Origin: Actinomycetes bacterium
Lineage (GTDB): Bacteria; Actinomycetota; Acidimicrobiia; Acidimicrobiales; RAAP-2
Assembly: GCA_021815645.1 (NCBI GenBank)
Contig: JAKBAB010000005.1
Coordinates: 1-48,363, forward strand
DNA: 48,363 bases
Direction: 5' to 3'
Shown here in pieces: positions 23,607-31,830 of the stretch. Within the stretch, counting starts at the first letter, position 1. Each line of letters opens with the position of its first letter. The notes beneath the pieces were generated by a model that saw only the letters and a list, made by a program, of their open reading frames with translations, had not been told where the DNA came from and made no database searches. Position numbers and translations under genes: made by a program.

Positions 23607-24225
23607 CACGCGTCGGCGCCTCGAAGCGACCACCGAAGGACTTAGCGAGAGTCACCGCCACCTCGCGGGCGTCACCGTCGCGAACGTTTCGCGGTACGGC
23701 CGCCAGCAAGTCATCCCAGATCGCGAGACACGTACCACGAAGTTGGATGAACCCTTCGGGGCGCGCGAAGAAGAAAACGTGAAGGTGCGCGCCACCGTCG
23801 CCCCAACGCGAGACGTGAGCTCGCGCGACGTGGGACAACGACTCGATCGCGCGCGCGACGTGAACGATGAGCATCCCGAGTTCCGACGCGAGGTCATCGG
23901 GTAGATCCACGAGATCGTAGTGATCGTGTGGCGTTAGCATCACCACCAGGGGCGCGCCGGAGGGCTGATCGAAAACCGTGAGTCGCCACCGGTCGTTGGA
24001 CCAAATGACTCCCGAGTCACCGGCGGAACAGTTTCGACACGAGAGAGATCCCTCGCCGTAACGCGCCGGCTCGGGTAGGACGGGCGCGGCGAGCGGCACG
24101 ACTCGTAAGCCCTCGGGTTCGAAGGGGAATATCTCCCATCCCGTCATCCGTGAGAGCGACATCCGGCGATCGACGTCGGCGTCACGCAGTGCGTTTCGAT
24201 AGAACTCTTCGGGCGAGAGCGGCAC
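23599..24225 (-). CDS. HIT-family nucleotide-binding protein
   Basis: 208 residues from GTG 24225. The HIT active site is HVSRWGDGGAHLHVFFFARPEG near residue 155: the H-x-H pair is kept but the third triad histidine is Phe (HLHVFFF). An upstream CRNCSAGDSGVIW has a Cys pair that may bind zinc, and LVVMLTPHDHYDLVDLPDDLASELG is the usual mid-domain block. HIT enzymes act as nucleotide hydrolases or transferases on AMP-linked substrates. The longer ORF in the track would run across the divergent gene at 24345, and a -10-like TACGAT ends 6 nt before GTG 24225, supporting the shorter start. Confidence 0.75.
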   Translation of the reverse strand: MPLSPEEFYRNALRDADVDRRMSLSRMTGWEIFPFEPEGLRVVPLAAPVLPEPARYGEGSLSCRNCSAGDSGVIWSNDRWRLTVFDQPSGAPLVVMLTPHDHYDLVDLPDDLASELGMLIVHVARAIESLSHVARAHVSRWGDGGAHLHVFFFARPEGFIQLRGTCLAIWDDLLAAVPRNVRDGDAREVAVTLAKSFGGRFEAPTRDE

Positions 24226-24231
24226 GCCGTT

Positions 24232-24237
24232 ATCGTA
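24232..24237 (-). promoter_or_regulatory. Predicted leaderless -10 box of the HIT-kinase unit
   Basis: TACGAT on the minus strand ends 6 nt before the HIT GTG codon. No ribosome site lies between. Confidence 0.35.
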
Positions 24238-24344
24238 CCGACGGGCCACGAGCGACGTCGCCCGGCCGCGACCACAGATTCCCGGTCCGAATCGGGACAT
24301 TTGCGTTGCGAAACGCCCCCGTGACCTAACCCTCCTGGCTGAGC

Positions 24345-25400
24345 GTGGCGGAGCCCTATATTGAACCAATAACTATTGACTCGAAGCCCCGTTCGGGCAG
24401 GTCAGCCGTAGGGCGCGTCGTCGCGGTCGTCGTCGCAGGGCTAAGCCTCTACGTCCTGCTCCCCGCGCTGGTTCGCGTCGGCTCTTCCTGGCCGCGGCTG
24501 TTGACGCTCGAGCCGGGTTGGCTTCTGGTCGCTTTTACTTGCGAAGCCGCGAGTTTCATCTGTGCGATGGCGCTCCTACGACTCGTCTTGAGGACCAAGG
24601 ACTGGTTCGCAGTTGTGACGGCCGGGCTGGCGGGAAACGCGGTGACGAACACTTTGCCGGGCGGGGACGCCGTTGGTGCGAGCGTGCAGTACCGAATGCT
24701 GGCTAGTACCGGTATCGATACCGTCCAGGCGGCCAGTGGACTCGCCGTATCGTCCATCATCGGCGTCGCGGGACTCTTCTCTCTGCCGATTTTTGCCCTT
24801 CCGGTCATCGTGGGGGGCGCCGGGGTGAGCGCCGGGCTAGTCCACGCCGGGGAGCTCGGCGCAGTCGGATTCGTCCTGCTCATTGCGCTGGGCGTCGTCA
24901 TCTTGACCACCGACCGATTTCTGCGCGGCGTGGGCAACTCCCTCCAGTGGCTGCTCAACCGTTGGCCCCGGCGACGGCACGAATCGCGAAACCTCGCCCA
25001 GCGGCTCCTCGCCGAACGCGACCAGGTACGAAGTGACCTTGGCCAAAACTGGTGGAAGGCGGTTCTGCTCATCGCGGGGCGGATCGGACTCGACTACTTC
25101 AGTCTTCTCGCGGTTCTTCGCGCCACGGGTACCCGACCCAATCCTTCTCTCGTTCTGCTCGCCTACGCCGCCACCGCGGTTTTGGCTCTCCTACCCATCA
25201 CCCCCGGTGGACTCGGTCTCGTCGAGGCGAGTTTGAGCGGACTGCTCGTTCTCGCGAATATTCCGAGCGCCAACGCCGTCGTCGCCACACTCGCCTTTCG
25301 ACTCGGCTCGTACTGGCTGCCCACTATCGCGGGGGCCGTCTGTTACGTCCTCTACCGTCGACGCTACGGGCCGCTTCGCCGCAACGACGTCGCGGCGTAG
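24345..25400 (+). CDS. UPF0104/LPG-synthase-type integral membrane protein
   Basis: 351 residues, about eight membrane spans, of the family that includes the flippase half of MprF and many stand-alone paralogues. Diagnostic blocks are ALLRLVLRTKDWFAVVTAGLAGNAVTNTLPGGDAVGASVQYRML (about 75-120) and, near the end, LLAYAATAVLALLPITPGGLGLVEASLSGLLVLANI. There is no soluble aminoacyl-transfer domain, so lysyl-lipid synthesis is unlikely; lipid or lipid-linked precursor translocation is a plausible role. GTG start. It is divergent from the HIT gene with 120 bp between starts. The AI-2E-family gene follows after 55 bp and putA after that, so a common transcript is possible. Confidence 0.8.
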   Translation: MAEPYIEPITIDSKPRSGRSAVGRVVAVVVAGLSLYVLLPALVRVGSSWPRLLTLEPGWLLVAFTCEAASFICAMALLRLVLRTKDWFAVVTAGLAGNAVTNTLPGGDAVGASVQYRMLASTGIDTVQAASGLAVSSIIGVAGLFSLPIFALPVIVGGAGVSAGLVHAGELGAVGFVLLIALGVVILTTDRFLRGVGNSLQWLLNRWPRRRHESRNLAQRLLAERDQVRSDLGQNWWKAVLLIAGRIGLDYFSLLAVLRATGTRPNPSLVLLAYAATAVLALLPITPGGLGLVEASLSGLLVLANIPSANAVVATLAFRLGSYWLPTIAGAVCYVLYRRRYGPLRRNDVAA

Positions 25401-25455
25401 ACGTAACGGAGTCGCGAGTAGCGTTATCCACGAGCGGTTCTCGAAAGGTGACGGA

Positions 25456-26604
25456 GTGAGCGATCAGTCGCAATCCGAGGACGACGACTTCGCCACTCGC
25501 CGGTCTCGACTCTTCCAACGCGCGCAGCAAAACGGCGTGCCCCTAAAGACGATCCTGACCACGGTGGTGGTGATCGTAGTGGTCTATCTGGCGGGACTGG
25601 TCCTCGCCCGCCTGCGCGACCTGGTGTTGATAATGGTGGTGGGCGGATTCGTCGCGCTCTTACTCAATCCCCTCGTTAACGCCCTCGAGCGACGGTGGCT
25701 TCACCGACGCGGCCCCGCGGTGGCCGTCGTCACCGTGCTCGCAGTACTCGTCTTCATCGGTCTGACCGCCGCCTTCGGATACCCGCTTATCAACTCGATG
25801 ACCCACCTGGCTCACGCGCTACCGGCCTACATCACAAAAGCCGAGCAAGGGCGCGGGTGGATTGGGCACGTTCTGCGCCACTACCACGTGCGAACGTGGC
25901 TCGACCGAAACTCCTCGAAGTTGGTGACCTTCGCCAACGATCTCGGTCGTCCCGCGCTCGCTCTCGGGCGCGGCGCGATCACGATTCTCCTCGCTCTGGT
26001 CACAATGTTCGTCTTCGTCATCCTCCTGCTCGTGGAGGGCCCACGGATCCGACGATCACTCCTCGCCGAAATGTCGCCCAAGTCGCGTCACTGGGTAACG
26101 CGCGTGGGCGGACACGTGAGCGAAGCGGCCTTGGGCTATATGGCGGGAAACTTAATTACGTCCCTGCTCGCTAGCTCAGTCGTCTTCATTACCCTCTGGT
26201 CACTCTCGGTCCCGTTCGCGGTGCTGTGGGCCCTGTGGGTCGCGCTGGTCGACTTCCTGCCACAAATTGGGGGAGCACTCGCCGGGATTCCCACCGTCTT
26301 GTTCGCTCTCGTTCACTCCACTGCCGCCGGGGTCGTCACTGCGATTGTCTTTCTCGTTTACACCCTCGTCGAAAATCACGTTCTCAACCCCTTCGTGATG
26401 AGTCGTACCGTGCGAATAAATCCCCTCAGCGTCTTCGTCGCAATCATCGTGGGCGCCGAAATCGGAGCGTGGGTTGACGGCATTTTCGGAGGGTTCGTGG
26501 CCGTCTTGCTGGCCGTTCCCGCGGCGGCGACAATCCAGGTGCTCGCGCGGGAGATTTGGCGAGCGACGCGTCCCGGGGCCGGTGGTCCCGTCGGATCCAA
26601 GTAG
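25456..26604 (+). CDS. AI-2E family (UPF0118/PerM) membrane protein
   Basis: 382 residues. An N-terminal membrane pair (TILTTVVVIVVVYLAGLVLARL, VLIMVVGGFVALLLNPLVNALERRW), a soluble loop of about 60 residues, then five C-terminal spans with family motifs GYMAGNLITSLLASSV, LWVALVDFLPQIGGALAGIP, VENHVLNPFVMSRTVRINPL and VAVLLAVPAAATIQVL. Members have been linked to autoinducer export, ion transport and membrane-protein complexes; this one cannot be assigned further. GTG start after AAAGGTGACGGA. The putA GTG lies 7 bp after its stop. Confidence 0.88.
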   Translation: MSDQSQSEDDDFATRRSRLFQRAQQNGVPLKTILTTVVVIVVVYLAGLVLARLRDLVLIMVVGGFVALLLNPLVNALERRWLHRRGPAVAVVTVLAVLVFIGLTAAFGYPLINSMTHLAHALPAYITKAEQGRGWIGHVLRHYHVRTWLDRNSSKLVTFANDLGRPALALGRGAITILLALVTMFVFVILLLVEGPRIRRSLLAEMSPKSRHWVTRVGGHVSEAALGYMAGNLITSLLASSVVFITLWSLSVPFAVLWALWVALVDFLPQIGGALAGIPTVLFALVHSTAAGVVTAIVFLVYTLVENHVLNPFVMSRTVRINPLSVFVAIIVGAEIGAWVDGIFGGFVAVLLAVPAAATIQVLAREIWRATRPGAGGPVGSK

Positions 26605-26611
26605 TCGTCGC

Positions 26612-29600
26612 GTGCCAGCACCTCGAACTGACGTAGAAAGCGAACTACTGGCGCGGTCGGTCGCGCGCGCGCGCGAACTCATTGACGCCAGCGAGATGCG
26701 CACGCGCCCCGAGAGGCGCACCCAGCGCCGACTCCGGCGGCTCCTAGACGACGAGCGAGCGCTCGACGTGACGGTGGCACTCACCGACGAAGTAATGCGG
26801 TTCACGTCGCCGAAGGCCAGCGCCCGGGCGCTGCGCGGGGCGGCCCTCGGCGCTTCGCGGCGGGGGTTCGGTTTGCTGAACGCGACTGGACTACGCCTCG
26901 TGGCCGCCCTGTCGAGGGTCGCGCCCGCCGTAGCCGGACGCGTCGTGAGCGGGCACGTGCGCGCTCTCACCGACGACCTCATCCTCGACGGCGCCGACGA
27001 ACGCCTCACCGCGATCATCAGTGAACACGCTGGCGCCAATTTGGCTCTTAACATCAACGTCCTAGGGGAGGCCGTGCTAGGGACGGGCGAAGCCCAGCGC
27101 CGTCGTCGCCGGGTTCTCGACGTGATGGGTCGCGACGACGTCAACTACGTTTCGGTTAAGGTCTCGTCCGTCGCGGCACCCCTGCTGACGTTCGATCGGG
27201 CGGGCTCTCGAGAGAGAGTGAGCGCCGCCCTGCGCGAGATCTACGACCGGGCTCGCGCGACGGGTACGTTCGTCAATCTCGACATGGAGGAGTTCCGTGA
27301 CCTCCGACTCACGCTCGACGCTTTCGCTAACGTCGTGTCCTCATTCGAGTACGCCGGAATCGACGTCGGCGTCGTACTTCAGGCTTACTTGCCCGAGGCC
27401 CATAACGCACTGGAGAGTGTGATAGCGCTCGCGCGCGAACGGTATCAACTCGGCGGGGGCACCGTCAAGGTGCGACTCGTCAAGGGGGCCAACCTCGCGA
27501 TGGAGCGCGTTGAGGCCGAGGCGCACGGATGGTCACCGGCCACTTACGCGACGAAGGCTGACGTCGACGCGAGCTATTTACGGCTCGTCGATCGGGCGCT
27601 CGACGTCGAGCACGCGGACTACTTGCGCGTGGGCGTCGCTAGTCACAATCTCTTTCATCTGGCGTGGGCCCTCGAACTGGCTCGAGAGCGCGGGGTCGCC
27701 GATCGCGTCGACGTCGAGATGCTCGAGGGAATGGCTCCGGCCGAAGCCCGAGCGCTCGCCGCCGCCGGGAATCGGGTTCTGCTTTACGCGCCCGTAACTC
27801 GCCGTGACGACTTCCCCTCGGCGGTCGCCTACCTGGTGCGACGGCTCGACGAAAACACGAGTCCCGACAACTATCTTCGCGACGCGCTCGTCATCGCGAA
27901 GGACGCGGCGGTGCGCGAACGCCAGCAACAGCGATTCGTAGACGCCGTTGCGGCCCGTCACCACGTCAACAGCAACCCTCGACGACACGCGCTCGCCGTG
28001 ACGGATGGTCCCTTTCGCAACGAACCCGACGGAGACCCGACTCGTGACGCCTACGTGCAAGACGTCTCGGACGCGTGGGTCGCGCTGCGCGCAAGCAACG
28101 ATCTGGTCATTGACACCCTGACCCACCTAGACGTCGGCTCGGCCGGGCCGACGTCGCCGGGCGAGAGCGACGTCGACTACGAGGAGGGACTCGACCCGAG
28201 CGATAACGGCCGAAAGTGGTATCGGTACCGGGTCGCTACCGTCGCGCAAGTGGACCGCGCATTCGAAGTCGCGAGTTCGGGATTCGCCTCGTGGCACCGT
28301 AAGAGCAACGGCGATCGGGCCGCGGTAGTGCGCCGTTGCGGGGAAGAGATGTCCGCCCAGCGAGTCCGGTCAATCGCCACCATGTCACGCGACGGCGCGA
28401 AAACCGTCGCCGAAGCGGACGGCGAAGTCAGTGAAGCCGTGGACTTCGCTCGCTACTACGCGGCGGGGGCCGATGGTCGTTTCGCGGCCGGTCCGTCTAC
28501 GCCGCTCGGCGTGGTCGTCGTCGTGCCACCGTGGAACTTTCCCTTCGCCATTCCGGCCGGGGGCGTGTTGAGCGCCCTCGCGGCGGGCAACGCCGTCATA
28601 GTAAAACCGGCCCCCGAAACCGTGGCGGTGGCTTACGAACTGGTGAGCCAGCTTTGGGCGGCGGGCGTCCCGAGGGACGTGCTCCAACTCGTACCCACCC
28701 GCGACGACGAATGCGGACGCCACCTCGTCACCCACGTCGGGGCCAGTGCCGTTCTCCTGACGGGCTCATTCGACACCGCACTGCTATTTGCTTCTTGGAG
28801 GCCCACCTTGCGCCTCCTGGCCGAGACCAGTGGCAAGAACGCCGTCGTCGTTACGGCGAGCGCCGACGTCGATCTGGCCGTAAAGGACCTCGTTCACTCG
28901 GCATTTTCTCACTCCGGTCAAAAGTGCAGTGCGGCCAGTTTGGGCATTATCGAACGGTCGCTCTTTGAGAACTCACCGTTCGTCGACCAGTTGGTGGACG
29001 CGGTCAATAGCCTCGCCGTGGGGGCCAGCTACGAACCGTCCACCAGCGTCGCGGCGCTGATCCGCCCGCCCGAGGCGGCGCTTCGTCGAGCGCTCGAACA
29101 CCTCGACCCGGGCGAGGAGTGGCTAGTCGAACCTCGTCCCCTCGATGAGGGTCACCGACTATGGCGGCCCGGAATCAAAGTAGGTGTTCGCCCGGGCTCG
29201 TGGAGTCACCTCAATGAGTGGTTCGGACCAGTGTTGGGGCTCATGATCGCCAACGACTTGGAAGAAGCCACCGCCTGGCAAAACGCAACGCCCTACGGGC
29301 TCACGGCGGGTCTGCAGTCCCTCGATACTCGAGAGTGCGAGTGGTGGCTCGACCACGTAGAAGCAGGAAACCTCTACGTCAACCGGGCCACGACCGGAGC
29401 GGTCGTGGCCCGTCAACCCTTCGGTGGCTGGCGGCGCTCGAGCGTCGGGCCAACGGCGAAGGCCGGAGGAACGAACTACTTGGACTGTCTACGGCACTGG
29501 GACCGCGTCTACGACGTCGACGCCGCCCTGCGCGCGGCGAGCGAATGGTTCACCGCCACTGGATCTCGGGCGATCGATCACGGGGGTCTAACGGGGGAAC

Positions 29601-30073
29601 GAAACCTGGTACGACACCGACTTCCCAAGCGGGCCGTAGCGGTTCGCGTAGACGAATCAATTAGCCCCGCCGAAGTGCTCTACGTACGCGGACTAGTAGA
29701 ACTCACCGGAGTCGCCGTGGAGTTCTCGTGCGCCACCGTCATCCGGGGTCTATTCGACCTCACCCTCGAGAGCGTGGACGAACTAGCCCAGCGCAGTGCC
29801 CGACTCTGGCGGGTGCGCTGGCTCAGCCGAGAGACGCCACCGACTCACGCGACGTTGGTCCACGGGGTCACCGTCGACCCTCGCCCACTCGCTCAGGCGG
29901 GCGACGTGGAAGCGGCCCGTTGGCTTCTCGAGCAGAGTGTGTCGATCACCAACCACCGTTACGGTAATCTCCGCGCCGGCCCCAAGCCCCGCTGCGTTGG
30001 CCTGGACGGCGGGGGCGGCCCAGACTTTAGGTCGCCGGATCGTGAGGCAGACCCAGGACTCTTTCGGCGATGA
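26612..30073 (+). CDS. putA: Bifunctional proline dehydrogenase/delta-1-pyrroline-5-carboxylate dehydrogenase
   Basis: 1153 residues from GTG 26612, 7 bp after the preceding stop; the longer ORF-track start would overlap the AI-2E gene by 130 bp. The FAD-binding PRODH barrel spans about 100-470 (TFVNLDMEEFRDLRLTLDAF, GGGTVKVRLVKGANLAMERVEAE, VASHNLFHLAWAL) and the P5CDH domain about 520-1000 (VVPPWNFPFAIPAGGVLSALAAGN, AETSGKNAVVVTASADVDLAVKDLVHSAFSHSGQKCSAAS with catalytic Glu-region and Cys, then FGGWRRSSVGPTAKAGGTNY). Product: glutamate from proline, with electrons to quinone. No ribbon-helix-helix DNA-binding domain is present, so it should not self-regulate as in E. coli. About 150 C-terminal residues follow as an extra domain. 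Confidence 0.93.
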   Translation: MPAPRTDVESELLARSVARARELIDASEMRTRPERRTQRRLRRLLDDERALDVTVALTDEVMRFTSPKASARALRGAALGASRRGFGLLNATGLRLVAALSRVAPAVAGRVVSGHVRALTDDLILDGADERLTAIISEHAGANLALNINVLGEAVLGTGEAQRRRRRVLDVMGRDDVNYVSVKVSSVAAPLLTFDRAGSRERVSAALREIYDRARATGTFVNLDMEEFRDLRLTLDAFANVVSSFEYAGIDVGVVLQAYLPEAHNALESVIALARERYQLGGGTVKVRLVKGANLAMERVEAEAHGWSPATYATKADVDASYLRLVDRALDVEHADYLRVGVASHNLFHLAWALELARERGVADRVDVEMLEGMAPAEARALAAAGNRVLLYAPVTRRDDFPSAVAYLVRRLDENTSPDNYLRDALVIAKDAAVRERQQQRFVDAVAARHHVNSNPRRHALAVTDGPFRNEPDGDPTRDAYVQDVSDAWVALRASNDLVIDTLTHLDVGSAGPTSPGESDVDYEEGLDPSDNGRKWYRYRVATVAQVDRAFEVASSGFASWHRKSNGDRAAVVRRCGEEMSAQRVRSIATMSRDGAKTVAEADGEVSEAVDFARYYAAGADGRFAAGPSTPLGVVVVVPPWNFPFAIPAGGVLSALAAGNAVIVKPAPETVAVAYELVSQLWAAGVPRDVLQLVPTRDDECGRHLVTHVGASAVLLTGSFDTALLFASWRPTLRLLAETSGKNAVVVTASADVDLAVKDLVHSAFSHSGQKCSAASLGIIERSLFENSPFVDQLVDAVNSLAVGASYEPSTSVAALIRPPEAALRRALEHLDPGEEWLVEPRPLDEGHRLWRPGIKVGVRPGSWSHLNEWFGPVLGLMIANDLEEATAWQNATPYGLTAGLQSLDTRECEWWLDHVEAGNLYVNRATTGAVVARQPFGGWRRSSVGPTAKAGGTNYLDCLRHWDRVYDVDAALRAASEWFTATGSRAIDHGGLTGERNLVRHRLPKRAVAVRVDESISPAEVLYVRGLVELTGVAVEFSCATVIRGLFDLTLESVDELAQRSARLWRVRWLSRETPPTHATLVHGVTVDPRPLAQAGDVEAARWLLEQSVSITNHRYGNLRAGPKPRCVGLDGGGGPDFRSPDREADPGLFRR

Positions 30074-31220
30074 TGTTGCGCTGGACCACCGACGTGCCAC
30101 CCCCGATAGTGAGAGCCTGCGAGTAGAGAAAGCCCCAGTACCAGGAGCGGCCGGCTTCACCGGTCACGCCGCCGGGTCCGTGGTCTACTAACATCGCCGC
30201 CGGCCCGGCCAGACGTTGAGCTAAACCCATCACCTCTTGACCGTGGTCGTCGGCGAGAGCCTTTCGAACACTGGCCGCCGCAGCGGACTCGCGCGACGTT
30301 GACCCGTGGGCGTTAAGTCGCTCGCGCAGGAGTCGTAGGACTTCCCCGTGGCCCCAACACGAGACGAGGGCGTCGCGCTCCAGGGCACTAAGCGTGACCG
30401 CGCTCGCACGCACTAAGTCGATCAAGTCGCGCGCGGTGGGCCCTCGGCCCCATAGGACCCCCTCTCCGGAGAGGGCGACGCGCTCGTTACCCAGGGTAAC
30501 TTTGGCCAATCGCCAACCCTCATTGACCTCGCCAATGAGGTAGTCGGCCGGAAGGCGCACGTCGTCGAGGAATACCTCGTTAAAGGCGTGATCCCCGGTC
30601 ATGTCCACCAGGGGACGGATCGAAACGCCGGGGGCGCGCAGGGGGCAGACGAAGTAACTAATCGAGCGGTGCGCGGAGGCGTCGCTCGCGGTTCGCGCGA
30701 GGAGGATTCCCCAGGTCGACAAGTGGGCGTAACTCGTCCAGACTTTCTGTCCCGACACGACCCACTCATCTCCGTCTCGTCGAGCCGTCGTCGACAGAGC
30801 CGCCAAATCGCTGCCCGCGTCGGGTTCACTGAATAGTTGACACCAGAACTCCTCGCCACTCAGCAGTCCCGGCAGCCATCGCTCCCGCTGGGCCGCTGTA
30901 CCCGCAACCAGCAAAGTGGGGCCGGCCCACCCGAGGCCGATGGGGTTGATGGGCCGCGACACCCCAGCTCGGCTCAGTTCCTCGTCAATCAATCGCTGCT
31001 CGTCGCGTGAGGCTCCGCGACCCCACGGTTCAGGCCACGCCGGCGCGACCAGGCCCGCCTCGGCGAGTTCCGCCCCAGTCGGGTGGGGGTGCTCCGTCAG
31101 CCAGCGCCGCAGCTCGACCCGGCGCGGGTCCTGGTCTCGCGCGTCGCTTCGCTCCGTGGAAGTCGTCGGAGCGAGCAGACCCCGACCAGACTCTCCATCC
31201 ATGCCCAACGCGTCCCTCAC
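30027..31220 (-). CDS. Acyl-CoA dehydrogenase family protein
   Basis: 397 residues from GTG 31220, chosen over the longer ORF because GGGAGG precedes it. Core motifs: WCQLFSEPDAGSDLAALSTTA (FAD/substrate loop), VSGQKVWTSYAH, FNEVFLDDVRLPADYLIGEVNEGWRLAKVTLGNERV, and the C-terminal TIGGGTSVVQRNIIAERVLGLP. The C-terminal catalytic Glu seen in short/medium-chain enzymes is not evident (LYSQALTIGGGT), as in several actinobacterial steroid- or bile-acid-type ACADs, some of which work as heteromers. No partner ACAD or CoA ligase is in the window. Its 3' end overlaps putA by 47 bp in opposite orientation. Confidence 0.85.
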   Translation of the reverse strand: MRDALGMDGESGRGLLAPTTSTERSDARDQDPRRVELRRWLTEHPHPTGAELAEAGLVAPAWPEPWGRGASRDEQRLIDEELSRAGVSRPINPIGLGWAGPTLLVAGTAAQRERWLPGLLSGEEFWCQLFSEPDAGSDLAALSTTARRDGDEWVVSGQKVWTSYAHLSTWGILLARTASDASAHRSISYFVCPLRAPGVSIRPLVDMTGDHAFNEVFLDDVRLPADYLIGEVNEGWRLAKVTLGNERVALSGEGVLWGRGPTARDLIDLVRASAVTLSALERDALVSCWGHGEVLRLLRERLNAHGSTSRESAAAASVRKALADDHGQEVMGLAQRLAGPAAMLVDHGPGGVTGEAGRSWYWGFLYSQALTIGGGTSVVQRNIIAERVLGLPHDPAT

Positions 31221-31316
31221 GTAACCTCCCGGTACGACACCAAAGTAACGCGCGCCTCGGCGCGCGGGCCAACCCCGGCGCGGGCGCACCAGTGGAACCT
31301 TCCCTCAGACCAGACT

Positions 31317-31322
31317 TATACT
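31317..31322 (+). promoter_or_regulatory. Predicted leaderless -10 box of the NfeD gene
   Basis: TATACT ends 7 nt before the ATG at 31330, and there is no ribosome site, indicating a leaderless message. Confidence 0.4.
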
Positions 31323-31329
31323 TCGCCCT

Positions 31330-31767
31330 ATGGCGATACTCTTCTGGCTCATCATCATCTTGGTGTGTATTTTCGCCGAAATGCACACCAACGCCTTCAT
31401 CGCGATTTTCGTGGGTGCGGGCGCCATTGTGCCATTCTTTTTGGCCCTTTCGAGTGTGTCGTTCGCCGTGCAGGCAGTAATCTGGCTCGTCATTTCGGCC
31501 GCGCTCCTCGGCGCACTGCGGCCCGCCGCGATGCACCGATTTCACCGTAGGTCCATCCTCGACCTCTCAGCCCCCGCGACCAGCTCTATGACCAATATGA
31601 CGGGTTTCGTAGAAGACGCGGTGGGCGACGAGGGCCACCCCGGTCGAGTCAAAATTAGGGGAGAGTCCTGGCGCGCGGTTACGTCGGGCGAGGAAGTAAT
31701 TCCCGACGGTACCCGCGTCATCGTTCGAAAGAGCTACGGCACCACCCTCTGGGTCGATAAGGTCTGA
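31330..31767 (+). CDS. NfeD-like membrane protein
   Basis: 145 residues. Three hydrophobic spans (MAILFWLIIILVCIFAE, FIAIFVGAGAIVPFFLAL, FAVQAVIWLVISAALLGAL) precede a C-terminal OB-fold domain (MTGFVEDAVGDEGHPGRVKIRGESWRAVTSGEEVIPDGTRVIVRKSYGTTLWV). This is the short, protease-less NfeD form (NfeD1b), which usually pairs with an SPFH/stomatin-like protein to organise membrane microdomains. A fitting SPFH gene is immediately convergent (31831-32763). The ATG start has a -10 box directly upstream. Confidence 0.82.
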   Translation: MAILFWLIIILVCIFAEMHTNAFIAIFVGAGAIVPFFLALSSVSFAVQAVIWLVISAALLGALRPAAMHRFHRRSILDLSAPATSSMTNMTGFVEDAVGDEGHPGRVKIRGESWRAVTSGEEVIPDGTRVIVRKSYGTTLWVDKV

Positions 31768-31804
31768 TCTTCTTCGGCGACCGGAGGCGGCGACGCCCCA
31801 AGCG

Positions 31805-31822
31805 GTCGGCGAACTGGCCGAC
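31805..31822. terminator. Hairpin between convergent NfeD and SPFH genes
   Basis: GTCGGC-gaactg-GCCGAC forms a 6-bp perfect stem in the 63-bp gap between the two convergent stop codons. It could terminate either transcript. There is no U tract. Confidence 0.3.
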
Positions 31823-31830
31823 GAGGAAAA

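Noticed and set aside
26474-26611. Upstream extension of putA in the ORF track
   Set aside because: It overlaps the AI-2E gene by 130 bp in another frame and reads as low-complexity Arg/Pro sequence; GTG 26612 right after that gene is better.
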